The notes below the pieces were generated by a model that searched no databases, was not told where the DNA came from, and saw only the letters and a program-made list of their open reading frames with translations. Shown piece by piece: positions 32,158 through 43,216 of a stretch of DNA of 64,000 nucleotides. Origin of the DNA: Dactylorhiza incarnata (taxonomy: Eukaryota; Streptophyta; Magnoliopsida; Asparagales; Orchidaceae); NCBI GenBank assembly GCA_033032865.1, contig JAWHQI010000099.1, positions 7,600,501-7,664,500 of the forward strand, read 5' to 3'. The position numbers and the translations under genes were made by a program. Within the stretch, counting starts at the first letter, position 1. Each line of letters begins with the position of its first letter.

Positions 32158-33361
32158 TGTTGGAACATGGTCTTCCGCATCTCCTAGGTTTGAGAATAAC
32201 AAATCCTATGTGTATTTGATCTTGTGTGTTTAAGTGTGCAGGAAATCAAAGACCACATGACTCAAGGATGGTTGCCCCCAATTTTGAGCCTGCAATTCCA
32301 AGTCTCTCACTAGCGCCGGCGATAGCACTTAGCGCCTGGCGCTAGCGAGGATAGCGCAATTCCGGGAGCACATATGGAAGGAGATAGCGCCTGGCGGTAG
32401 CCGATAGCGCAGGCGGTAGCGACGCACACAGTTGGCAAGGAGGAATTGTTTCCTCGGATTAAAGATTCTGCCACGCAGAATGTGTCCTAATATGGGATAG
32501 CGCTGGCGGTAGCCGATAGCGCTGGCGGTAGCGCAGAGCACAAGAGGAATGGCGAAATTGTTTCCCCGGATTAAAGATTCTCGCGCGCAAAATATTACTT
32601 AATATGGGATAGCGCCGACGGTAGCACTAGCGCAGGCGCTAGCGCTGAGGCTATAAAAAGGACCCATTGGCTCCATCTTCCTGACTCTTCTACAACCTAA
32701 ACTCTAGAGATTCATGCCACAACATATAGAGGAAGGTTCAGATAGGTACTCCCACCAAAAGCTTAGAGAGAATTTATGAAGGAGGACTTCTTCACGCTTC
32801 ATCCGACCGGCGACCGCTTCAACAACGCTTATACTACAGCGGTCCAACGCCTCCAACTTCAGAAGTTCTTAGAGGGAGTTTTTATTATTGATGTTTTTAT
32901 TTTCACATCTTTATTCCTGTAATCGTTAGTGAATTCGCCTCGTGTTGGCGACTAGGTCTGGGTAGGACTTAGGGCTGAAATTCGCCTCGTGTTGGCGACT
33001 AGATCTAGGCTAGGTTTAGGGGGAGCTCGAGGCCATATCCGGGGGAGGGTTGGCTAGAGCGGCTTGAGGCCGAATACGGGGAGGATAGGCTAGGGCCACT
33101 GGTTCGTGGGGAAGCGTGTCGGGATAGAAAATAAAAAGGAGTCTTTTTCTATTAGCTTTGATTTCTAGCTTCGATAAGAGATCAAGTTTTGTAATCATGC
33201 GTCTCAAGTTAATAAAATCATGTCTTTACTTTTACTTCACTTGATATGTCTTGATCTTCTTTAGTTTAAAAATCAAAGCTTTTTCAAAGTTATTCAAAAT
33301 ATATCTAAAGTTTTTAAAACCCTTATTCACCCCCCCTTTAAGGGCGCCTACCGATCCAACA
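32158..33361 (+). repeat. 5' LTR of C with promoter
   Basis: 1204 bases. U3 at 32310-32650 is filled with AGCGCC, GGCGCTAGC and GGCGGTAGC words ending directly at the TATA box CTATAAAAAG (32651-32660). Downstream, TTCGCCTCGTGTTGGCGACT occurs twice (32935 and 32980), a feature shared with the solo LTR at 52567-53885. Few differences from the 3' copy. Confidence 0.92.
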
Positions 33362-33381
33362 AGTGGTATCAAAGCGAGGTT
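33362..33381 (+). other. Primer binding site of C
   Basis: AGTGGTATCAAAGCGAGGTT directly after the 5' LTR; tRNA-Met type. Confidence 0.85.
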
Positions 33382-33410
33382 ATTCCAAATCGGCTTAACA
33401 ACCGGGAATA

Positions 33411-34650
33411 ATGGCATCTCATGATCTCGCTTCTACTAGTGGGGTAAATTTTTATGAAGAAGGAAAATCACTAGCACCACCTCTATTTGAAGGAAGAAAT
33501 TTTAAAGGATGGAAAATATTAATGGAAAATTTTCTTAAAGCTTTAGATGAAAAAGTTTGGAACATCACTATTAAAAAGCCACCTAGCGTATTAAATAAAA
33601 ACGAAATGGTTTTAAATGCAAAATCGATGAATAGTCTATTTTGTGCGTTAGATCAAAATATTTCCAAACTCATTCATACTTTTCCTACTGCATACGAGAT
33701 GTGGAATTTTCTTGAGATAACTTATGATCTTCCTCTTGCAGGTATGGAACAAACACAGGAAGAGAAGGACATACAAGCATCCACCATTATTCAAGAAAAT
33801 CTCTCTTGTAGCAAAACAATGGAAATCATAGAAATTGACTTAGCCAAAGAGAGCAATTCATCAAGAGAAGATGAAAATCCATCTATAAAGAAGGAAGGCC
33901 TAAAAGACGACAAAGGAACGTCATGTTCACATTTTGCCTCTTCCGATTACGCAGTAAGAAAGTCTAATTTTTTATCTTATTTCCATATACAAAAAATTGT
34001 TAAACGTAGAATGAAGAAAATTAAAAATTGCTAATAAGAGATTACGTTTAGAAAATAAAACTTTGAAAGCAAATGTGAATAAAGAATCCAAAAAGGATGT
34101 GTTTGAATCTCAATCATGCTCTTCATTTGAAAACTATACACCTAATTTTGATTATAATAATATTAAAGAAAAATTCAAGGATTTAGAAAAAGAACTTTTA
34201 ATTTCAAAAGAACATAACGAAAAATTAATAAACAAAAATAATAGTCTCTCTTATAAACTAGAATCTTTAAAATCACTCTTTCAAAAAGGATTAAATAATT
34301 CTAAATATCTTATTTCTAGTTTATCATCAATCATGTGTAAAACTTCTACTAGTATGTTAAAACATATTAAACATGCACCTAGTAGAATGTTTAACCACAC
34401 AAACATAATGAATTCTAACCCACATTATGTATCTCCCAAATTAAATTCTAATGTGCACAAATTTCCTATGAACAATACTTTTAATAATCATTACAATCAT
34501 AATCATCAATATAAATATTATCATAATGGAAATTTGAGAAATAAAAATAATGTTAAACCAAGATTTGAATGGAGACCCAAAGTTAAAGATGAAACACAAA
34601 CTCCACTCAAAAGGGCTCATTCACTTCCATTTCCCCAAAAGCAAACATGA
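33411..34650 (+). pseudogene. C gag, shortened copia gag
   Basis: ATG 33411 starts a copia gag (APPLFEGRNFKGWKILMENF, DEKVWNITIKKPP) that runs to TAA 34032-34034. Compared with A gag the middle of the UBN2 domain appears deleted after about residue 105. A second open stretch (34063-34650) is Lys/Asn-rich, with a coiled coil and then His/Asn/Tyr-rich sequence. Wording typical of the SIRE gag-pol junction (WVPKG) appears just after it near 34655. No zinc knuckle remains and no protease follows. Confidence 0.7.
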
Positions 34651-36895
34651 TGTATTTGGGTACCCAAAGGAACCGTCACATCCGGTCCTCTTTGGATACC
34701 TAAATATCCTATTCATTAGGTACCATCAATTGCATGAAGTAGAATCCTTTCAAAATGAAATATACAAAGTTCTACTTCATGATATGCTTTCATGTCTTTT
34801 AATTTTTCTTGTTTTTTTTAAAACTATCATGTCATGGTCATCCTATATATTATTGGAAATTTGATTCTATCTCTTAAAAGCTTAATAAGTTTACAAAATC
34901 AAATTGATCAGAATTCAAAAATCATATTTTATTTTGATGACCTATTTTTTTATTCTTATATTCATTGCCTCTAAATATCTTATATTATCCATATGAATCG
35001 AACACTAAAATTGCTATAAGATATTTCAAATTAAATCCAGTTATTAGGCTATTAAGAGTTTTAGCCTTCACCAACAAGTGGTTTAGTGAAATAACATGAT
35101 CTAAAAGAAAATTCAAGATCTAAATAAAAGCTCAACTTTCAATATGGTTATCTTTGTTCACAACAAAAAAATTATATTATGTTCACTTCTTGATGCCAAA
35201 CAAGATCTAAACCATCACTATTGTTCACCCATCAAAAATCATATATATATTAAAAATTCATAAAATGTATTGAAAGAATTTACCGTCATTTGAGTTCACA
35301 TGCACCACCATGATCTATTGATGTCCTTTGCTAAAATTCTCTAACATCATATGTAATAATTCATATCAAAAATCATATAAAAACTACTATCCTTATCACA
35401 TGCATATGAATTATATGATAACAATTGACATTATAATTGTTTACCATGGTTGGTGTTATGGTGTATTATGTGTGTATTGTGATTTACTTCAAGTTTAGAC
35501 CTTAGAATCATCTTGATATCAATAAGATCAAATCAAATTGAATCTTCACTTCATTTTAGGTCTATTAGTTGAAACACTATCAAACTTTGGCATAACATTA
35601 ATCTCAAATTTACATTGTCACCTAAAGAATATTTATATCCATGTTACTATTTGCGGGAACATTACTCTTTGTTCCTCGAAATATGCCATGCATATTTGAT
35701 TTGTTCAAACATGATATCTTGGGTTTTCATTTCCTATCCTTTTCAAGTTATAAGCACAAGTCTTTAGAAAAATCAAAATGAAAACATAAGCAAATATATC
35801 TCATGCAATGATTATTTTGTCAAGTCGTATAAGAAATCGCTAATGTTTCATGCAATTTGGACCATCCAAAACATTTCCTAAAATTCTGAAATTTCTGCAT
35901 GAAACTACTATTGGGATAATTAATCAAGATCAACAAGTAAAATTTTCAAAATCATTGAAAATCACGTACTGTTTTCAGCGCTAGCGCTAACGCCGGTGCT
36001 AGCGAACCTATCCGGTTTTCTGTAATTTTAATATTTTGAAAAATTCTTAAAAATATATTATTCTATATGAACTATTTATTTTTGCACTTCTGGCTTTATT
36101 TGATTTTTGAAAAATCAAATACAAAAATACAAAAGCCAAATTACAAAAAATAAAAGGAATTATATGTTTTGCCTTTTTTTTGTCATTTGTTTAAATCCTA
36201 TTTCTAAAAGCAAAAATCAAATACAAAAATATAAAACAAAAAAAAGTATTATCAAAAATTGTTATTTTTTGAACTTAACTTTTCTATTTACATGTATCTT
36301 GCGAAAAGGTGATTTGGGCTATCATCCCATCGTATCACCTAGTACCGGGCGAACCTCTCACAAGGTAGTCCTCGGGATGTCCAAGATCAATTTTATAAGT
36401 TCAAACTTTAAATAAAAATTATTCTTCAAAAATATCAAAAATATTGTATGGACTTCATTGAAAATCAAGCATGATTTAATCTATTATTTAGAACTTCTAT
36501 AATGTTGCAATTTATCTTTTCAAACTACTTTGAACATTGCTTTCATCATGCTTTGATATATCTATTAATATGTGCATCAATTATTGTGAAAAAGTTGTGT
36601 AGAACTAAGCTTAGCATGCCTCTAAGTATGAGTAAATGTTTTATGTTTGATAATGATCGCTATTCACTCACTTATTTTGGCATTGTCTACATATGTGTTT
36701 AATCTAAGAATGCTTGTGTATGTTTTGTAATAGTACAATGAATTAAAATTGCACAAGTATCTTACCTACACAACCTTTATTTGCACTTTTAAAAGTTAAG
36801 AAAAGTGGTTATCTTTTCATAAATTATATTGGTTTGCAAAACAAGTGTATTCAGAGAACTTTGTACAAAACAACAATCATAAAATAAAATGACAA

Positions 36896-37165
36896 AGATA
36901 ACTCCACCAAGCACTACTTGAACCTCCTGATAAGTCTTAATAAGCGTTGTCAGGTTGAGCACCTTGGAAAGAATAGTAAAGTATCTTGTGCAAACCATAA
37001 CTTTCTTTCAAAATAAAAACCACTTCTTCTTAAGTACACCGGATCACAATAAAAAAAATCAATATTGAAGAATAAAATTATGTGATCCCCCAAACACTAC
37101 TTTGCACCCTGAAAAGTCTTAATGAGCATTGTGTGTGCAAAGCACCTTGGTAGTTGTACATTGTT
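36896..37165. repeat. Duplicated conserved non-coding block in C
   Basis: Two similar about 65-bp units (36906-36970 and 37085-37155) share CTGATAAGTCTTAATAAGC-like and GAGCACCTTGG words with CAAGCACTACTT-like starts. The same two-unit arrangement recurs inverted in H (59521-59765) and, decayed, at 50265-50520. No open frame is conserved across it. Confidence 0.75.
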
Positions 37166-37919
37166 TTGTGCATTGAAGTGAGTGGAAGTAAAATTATTTG
37201 TGTTTTATTGTGCTCTTTACTTTACATATTACTTGTATTTTTGATTAAAACATTTGTTTACTTTATTCAAAATACACTTATGTGCACATCATTATCTTCC
37301 ATAACACTTCTTCTCATGAGTATTGGATCCTAATGCTAATTCTATACTACTCTTTACTTATGAAATGCACTAGATAACCTAGCATGCTTTCTACAATGTT
37401 TAGTTTGTTTTGAAATTGTGAATTAACATAACATTGTAGTAATCTCTTTTTGATAACATTATTTCATGCTTGGTTACTTTATTAACTTAAAGATTTTAAT
37501 TGAAAAATGATTTACAAAAACATCTTCTTTTTGAAATTTAACTCATATATCTTTTTGTGGATCATCATTAAGTACAATAAGATGTTTCTTGTATTTCTAT
37601 AAGTCTTACGCATTATAACCATATAATTGTTTTACCTTGCGCTTTCATGCTTATTTAAAGTCTTCTATTTTGTGTGCATCATCACTTGAATCCTCAAATT
37701 CCTTTCTTGCAACAAGTGGTAGACTTGCTTGGTAAACTCTATATTGGTTGTTTTTAACATGAATTTTTTTTAAAATATTGTAATGCTAAAACTCTGATTT
37801 ATTAATGGACTTCAAAATAGCTATGTGAGTGTTTTCATAAATTCAAATAAAAATATAAATCCATAGGCTATGCCATTAGATTTAAAATGCTTAAATGTCT
37901 CCAATAATTATTATCCATG

Positions 37920-38165
37920 ACTTCATATCTCACCATAGCAGGGGCGTAGGGTTGTAGACATTAGATAACCTTATCTCTAGTCATGTCTTGTCCTTAACCG
38001 GGGAGGGTTCCAGTGGGGCCTTGCGAGGCACTAGGGGGGGGGGGGGGAGAGTGCTAGGTTGAGTTTTGTCTAGTGTTTGCATATGGGACTAACACCCCAA
38101 CCAACGACATGTTTGCAGCTCCTCATGCCCATCCGTCAGTTAGTATGGGGCTAGGGTGTAGACAT
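37920..38165. repeat. GC-rich block shared by C and H
   Basis: An island of higher GC in AT-rich surroundings, including AACCGGGGAGGGTTCCAGTG, a G run at about 38034-38047, and CTCATGCCCATCCGTCAGTT. It matches 60920-61145 (H) in reverse orientation. Function unknown. Confidence 0.7.
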
Positions 38166-38632
38166 ATTGTCTGGGTAGTTTAGTTACTTGGAAATCATTA
38201 CAATTTGGTTATACTACAAACTCTGATTTATGAAAATGTTGTAATACTCAAACTCTGATCTATTTAAATGAAAAGTATCCTAAAACTCCTTATCATTTCC
38301 TTCTCTACAAGCTCGATCATGCTTTTATCTAATTATCAACTTTTAAGTGGTGTCTCCTTACCCGCTTTTGCTAATAACAAAAGGGGGAGAACTAACATGA
38401 TAAATATTAATCTACTATCAAACTATAATGCTTAATTAAGATGATAGCTTACATATTAGGAGAGCATTCACTTAGGTGGAGCATGTATTTAGGGGGAGAA
38501 ATTCTAAATGCTAAAATCAATAATTATCCTAAGTCATCACTCTCACACACACACAAATATAGTTTCATCATGCTTATTTATTAATGCTCTGATTTATCAT
38601 TAATGGATTTGTTATTATCAAAAGGGGGAGTT

Positions 38633-39835
38633 TGTTGGAACATGGTCTTCCGCATCTCCTAGGTTTGAGAATAACAAATCTTATGTGTATTTGATCTTGT
38701 GTGTTTAAGTGTGCAGGAAATCAAAGACCACATGACTCAAGGATGGTTGCCCCCAATTTTGAGCCAGCAATTCCAAGTTTCTCACTAGCGCCGGCGGTAG
38801 CACTTAGTGCCTGGCGCTAGCGATGATAGCGCAATTCCGGGAGCACATATGGAAGGAGATAGCGCCTGGCGGTAGCCGATAGCACAGGCGGTAGCGACGC
38901 ACACAGTTGGCAAGGATGAATTATTTCCCCGGATTGAAGATTCTGCCGCACAGAATGTGTCCTAATATGGGATAGCGCTGGCGGTAGCCGATAACGCTGG
39001 CGGTAGCGCAGAGCACAAGAGGAATGGCAAAATTGTTTCCCCGGATTAAAGATTCTCGCGCGCAAAATATTACTTAATATGTGATAGCGCCGGCGATAGC
39101 ACTAGCGCAGGCGCTAGCGCTGAGGCTATAAAAAGGACCCATTGGCTCCGTCTTCCTGACTCTTCTACAACCTAAACTCCAGAGCTTCGTGCCACAGAAT
39201 ATAGAGGAAGGTTCAGAGAGATACTCCCACTAAAAGCTTTGAGAGAATTTATGAAGGAGTACTTCTTCACGCTTCATCCAACCGGCGACCGCTTCAACAA
39301 CGCTTATACTACAGCGGTCAAACGTCTCCAACTTCAGAAGTTCTTAGAGGGAGTTTGTATTATTGATGTTTTTATTTTCACATCTTTATTCCTGTAATCG
39401 TTAGTGAATTCGCCTCGTGTTGGCGACTAGGTCTGGGTAGGACTTAGGGCTGAAATTCGCCTCGTGTTGGCGACTAGATCTAGGCTAGGTCTAGGGGGTG
39501 CTCAAGGCCATATCCGGGGGAGGGTTGGCTAGAGCGGCTTGAGGCCGAATCCGGGGAGGATAGGCTAGGGCCACCGATTCGTGGGGAAGCATGTCGGGAT
39601 AGAAAATAAAAAGGAGTCTTTTTCTATTAGCTTTGATTTCTAGCTTCGATAAGAGATCAAGTTTTGTAATCATGCTTCTCAAGTTAATAAAATCATGTCT
39701 TTACTTTTACTTCACTTGATATGTCTTGATCTTCTTTAGTTTAAAAATCAAAGCTTTTTCAAAGTTATTCAAAATATATCTAAAGTTTTTAAAACCCTTA
39801 TTCACCCCCCTCTAAGGGCGCCTACCGATCCAACA
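38633..39835 (+). repeat. 3' LTR of C
   Basis: 1203 bases, partner of 32158-33361 with a few substitutions, several of them C/T or G/A inside the AGCGC motifs. TATA box CTATAAAAAG near 39125. Confidence 0.92.
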
Positions 39836-40079
39836 AGATCAAGAACCAGAGAACAAAATGATCTTCATCAAGTGTTCACCAAGTTTCAGTCCAACAACAT
39901 CGACTGATAAGAACTATTTTAGATTGAAGAAGGGATTGAAGAGGAATCTGTGTTGTCCAAGATAACATCAAAAACATTCTCTTCAAGTCCAGAAGCCAAT
40001 CTTCATCCGGCTAAAGAAGTTTTTCTTATTCTTTCTCTATAGGGCTTTCCAAGCCTAAGTTTGTCGGATCTATTTCAGA

Positions 40080-40330
40080 TCTGAGTTGCAGGGCTTGAGG
40101 GCCTGAGCTGTAGGGCTTGAGGGCCTGAGTTTGTATGATCTGCATCAGATTTGAGTTGTAGGGCTTGAGTGCCTGAGCTGTAGGTCTTGAGGCCCTGAGT
40201 TTGTAGGATCTACATTAGATCTGAGTTGTAGTGCTTGAGGGCCAGAGTTGTAGGGCTTGAGGGCCAGAGTTGTAGGGCTTGAGGGTCTGAGATTGTAGGG
40301 CTTGCGGGCCTGAGTTTTTGGCAGAGTTTG
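40080..40330. repeat. 22-bp array in B LTR (R/U5)
   Basis: Variants of CTGAGTTGTAGGGCTTGAGG recur about every 22 bases, with interspersed GGATCTGCATCAGATCTGAG. The 3' LTR has the counterpart at 46960-47240. It lies downstream of the TATA box. Confidence 0.85.
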
Positions 40331-40561
40331 CCGACCATAGCTCACTGCTATATACACGCAGAGGGACAGTGGACTACTCAAGACACTCTGTCTTGAGGAA
40401 CCACTATAAATCTTTGAGTGTTTTTTGTGATATGCTCTTAATCTATAAAACTTATGCTAGAACCTTCATAGAAATAGACTCGAAAGTAAGAGGGTCAAGA
40501 GTTTTTAAAATACATATTCACCCCTCCCCTCTAGGTGATTTGACAACATCCATAACTAACT

Positions 40562-40581
40562 AGTGGTATCAGAGGGAGGTT
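40562..40581 (+). other. Primer binding site of B
   Basis: AGTGGTATCAGAGGGAGGTT directly after the 5' LTR; tRNA-Met type with a mismatch. Confidence 0.8.
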
Positions 40582-40659
40582 GTTCAAAGGAAGCCTAACA
40601 AATTGAATAGATCTGTCATTGGGTGTGTCAAACCATCAGCTCAAAAAGATTAAAGTTTT

Positions 40660-41833
40660 ATGAAGAAAATGAGAAGATCTAATATTAAGAAGTTCAGATC
40701 TCTAAGTGAAAGCAGCTGCGACACTTCTTATTCTGAAGAAGAAAGATGTATATGGCTAAATGAGAAAGGAATCAGAGCACCTCTGACTCTCTCAGATAGT
40801 GAATCTGAGGATGAAGAAGGCTCTGAAGCTAGAGAAAGGATAAGAGCACCACTCTCTCTCTCAGACTGTGACTCTGATGATGAGGAGCTCTATGGGTTGG
40901 TTGCTTCATCAAATAAAGAAAGTCATGATGATTCACATCCTGCTTAGGTATGCACTACTCACACATTTCCAATACCTGCTTCATTTGAAAAGACCAAGAT
41001 TGCACTAGATGATTGCTCATCGTCTGAAAATGATGCAGAATACTGCTCATCATGCAGTAATGAGAACCATACTGAACTAATAGAACATTTTGGGATTCTC
41101 TTGGCAGCTCTTGCAAGAGCGAGAAATTGGTAAAATCTCAAGCTGAGGAAATCAGAATCCTCAAGCCCTTCGGATCTCAAATTGGTGAGAAGATTAAGGA
41201 GGAGATTAGATTGTATGGTGAGCTTGTCCTACTTCAGAAGAAATATGATGCTCAGGATAGGACAATCAAGTCTCTAGAAAATAAGCTAATAGCAGAGAGA
41301 AAGCTTGTGACTATCTTCTCTAGGCCCAAAACGATTCTCCCTATTGTAGACTGCTTCTCCACTCAAGACAGAGGAGGACTGTTTATAATAAGGAAGTTGG
41401 AGAGACTTCCCAAGCTAGAACTGTCTTTCAAAAAGTTATCTCTCCACATGCACCACCAACCAAATAGAAGGGAAAAGCTTTACCTCAAAAACCTATTCCA
41501 AAAGAAAGATCATTGACTGTGCAACCAATTCTAAAATCAAAGCATAATCACATGATTAGTAGAAATGAATGTTGTAAAGCAACCTGCTTATCTAATCACC
41601 TATCCCCCACTCAGAAGGTGACTCATAAGAGGAGGTACAATAAATTTGGGTGCTGGTGATGTGGCAAGGTTGAGCACTTTGCTATAGATTGTTGGTTCAA
41701 CCCAACAGTACCTAGAGCAAGGCATGCGAAGACAGTCAATGATTTGACTGCAAAAGCTACAGTAAGTAGAGATTTTTTTTACTGTGCTGACAAGAACCTA
41801 GGACCCAAACTCATTTGGGTTCCTAAGGGATAG
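40660..41833 (+). pseudogene. B gag remnant (acidic, coiled-coil and zinc-knuckle part)
   Basis: The piece starts with an acidic Ser/Asp/Glu-rich stretch (open 40660-40947), then a coiled-coil-like part (LVLLQKKYDAQDRTIKSL near 41230). A zinc knuckle near 41651 has a TGA (41657-41659) between its first two cysteines, and the SIRE-type ending GPKLIWVPKG comes before TAG 41831-41833. Several stops and frame changes interrupt it. The N-terminal gag domain is absent, so it is a deletion derivative that cannot make a particle. Confidence 0.65.
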
Positions 41834-42770
41834 TAAATCTCTGTCTTGCAGGATTACCCAAGCAGCCAACCAAAAGTCAATATGGTCAATGGACAATAAG
41901 TAATCCAGGTATAAATCTGGAATTAGAAGAAATTCATCACAAACAAAGGTATCTTGCATGACATAATTATTGGTTCTCACAATTAGTCCAACAACCCAGG
42001 TATGTGTCCTTTCACAATCTAAAATAAGAAATATTCAAATAAATCACTTGTTTAGAAATAGAGTAAAACATACATTTTCTCTAAGACATCACATGAAGAA
42101 GAGTGACATGATAATTCTGAAGAGAAAGGAAAAAAGTAACTAAATGTGAGTTCAGTTCTTTAGCATAGTTAAACAACATATCAAGTCCAAAACAACATGC
42201 AAAGACTTAGGTTGCTGGATGACAGTACAAGAAGACTTGTCTACCAGAAAGAATAGTGCAATAGTTGAGGGGGAGACTCATGTTGAGCTCTCAGCACAAG
42301 AAACTTGGCTGCCAATCAGGGATGAGGCTGCTGTTAAGGGGGAGTCTCAAAATGAAGTCACTGCTCCAGAGGTTGAGGAGACTGCTAACACTGAAGATGC
42401 AATGCAAGAAGTCTAAAGAAGCTACAAGGTGATGTGCTTCTTATAATGATAATCTTAGTGAAGCTTCTGTCCAACTGAACAATGCTGCAGTTAAAAGGGA
42501 GCATACACGTATCCATGAGTAGGATAAGATGGATCCATCATCCCCATCTGCTAAGACATCCAATTTTCCCAAGTGTGATGGTCTAGAAAGTCAAGAGTAG
42601 AAGGATTAAAGGAAAGAAAAAGCTGCAGAGAATAAAAGGAACTGAACTGGCTCATGTGATAGCTAAAAGAAAATGTGGTTGAAATTCTATTTTGAAAACA
42701 TCTAGCTTAACTAAATAAAGTAGTGATACTCTTTAATATGCAACTACTTCAACACATAAATGTGAAGCAA
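41834..42770. other. B interior, no clear gene
   Basis: Contains an open stretch (42219-42416) with GGGGGAG repeats typical of SIRE-like interiors and acidic coding. No protease, integrase or RT motif is visible where pol would normally be. Confidence 0.5.
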
Positions 42771-42774
42771 AAGA

Positions 42775-42975
42775 GCAAACAAAGACAATATCATTGTGTC
42801 TACAAAATGATATCGTTATATAAACAGTGTGTGTTGTCGAAACGCACTGATGATGCAAAAGAGCAAACAAAGACAATATCGTTGTGTCTAAAAAATGATA
42901 TCATCGTATAAACAGTGTGTGTCATCGAAATGACTCTACGACTTCATCGTAAAGTCACGACGATACCTATGTGTC
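42775..42975. repeat. Internal ATCGT/CGAT motif cluster of B
   Basis: About 10 words such as ATATCGTTGTG, GATATCATCGTATA, GTCATCGAAA and ACGACGATACC occur in 200 bases, in an approximate 70-base duplication (AGAGCAAACAAAGACAATAT at 42770 and 42857). They resemble the B LTR motif and lie about 250 bases before B ORF2. Confidence 0.75.
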
Positions 42976-43216
42976 TACTCGAAAATTCAGAATTCTGAAA
43001 TTAATTGATCACGACCATTCAATCTGATTTAATTAAACATTTAATTAACCATTTAACAAGCGGCACTTCGCCTCCCACACCATAAATTATAAATAGGGTT
43101 AGATATCTTGAATGAAAAGCACTTCCTACATTTGCCCTAAAAAGCCGTCTTGGACTCCTTGACTTCAGAGTGTGAACAATATGATACTGGTGAACCCTCC
43201 CTTGATTAACCAAGAA

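Larger units (their letters stand above)
34651..38632. other. C interior, AT-rich, no pol
   Basis: About 4 kb with no recognisable protein. It contains an internal AGCGCTAGCGCTAACGCC word (about 35978-35995) of the same kind as in the C LTR, a duplicated conserved block (36896-37165), a GC-rich block (37920-38165) and the polypurine tract AAAAGGGGGAG (38620-38630). Parts match H in reverse orientation. Confidence 0.6.
32158..39835 (+). mobile_element. Element C: gag-only SIRE-like LTR element inside B's LTR
   Basis: LTRs 32158-33361 and 38633-39835 start TGTTGGAACATGG and end GATCCAACA. The flanks GGATC (32153-32157) and AGATC (39836-39840) are a 5-bp duplication with one mismatch. Inside are a tRNA-Met-type primer site, a shortened copia gag and about 4 kb of AT-rich DNA without pol; AAAAGGGGGAG precedes the 3' LTR. 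H and the solo LTR at 52567 belong to the same LTR superfamily. Confidence 0.9.
31080..40561 (+). repeat. 5' LTR of B, interrupted by C
   Basis: The native 1.8-kb LTR is split by element C at 32158-39835. U3 (31220-31960) is packed with ATCGTCGA/TCGACGAT and ATATCGTCGATA motifs. TATATAAAAG-type box: TATAAAAG at 32056-32063, before the C insertion. The part after C holds a 22-bp array and the LTR end. Confidence 0.9.

Noticed and set aside
35960..36010. Hairpin AGCGCTAGCGCTAACGCC as a separate small RNA gene
   Set aside because: It is better explained as an internal copy of the C LTR motif; no stem-loop of miRNA length was seen.
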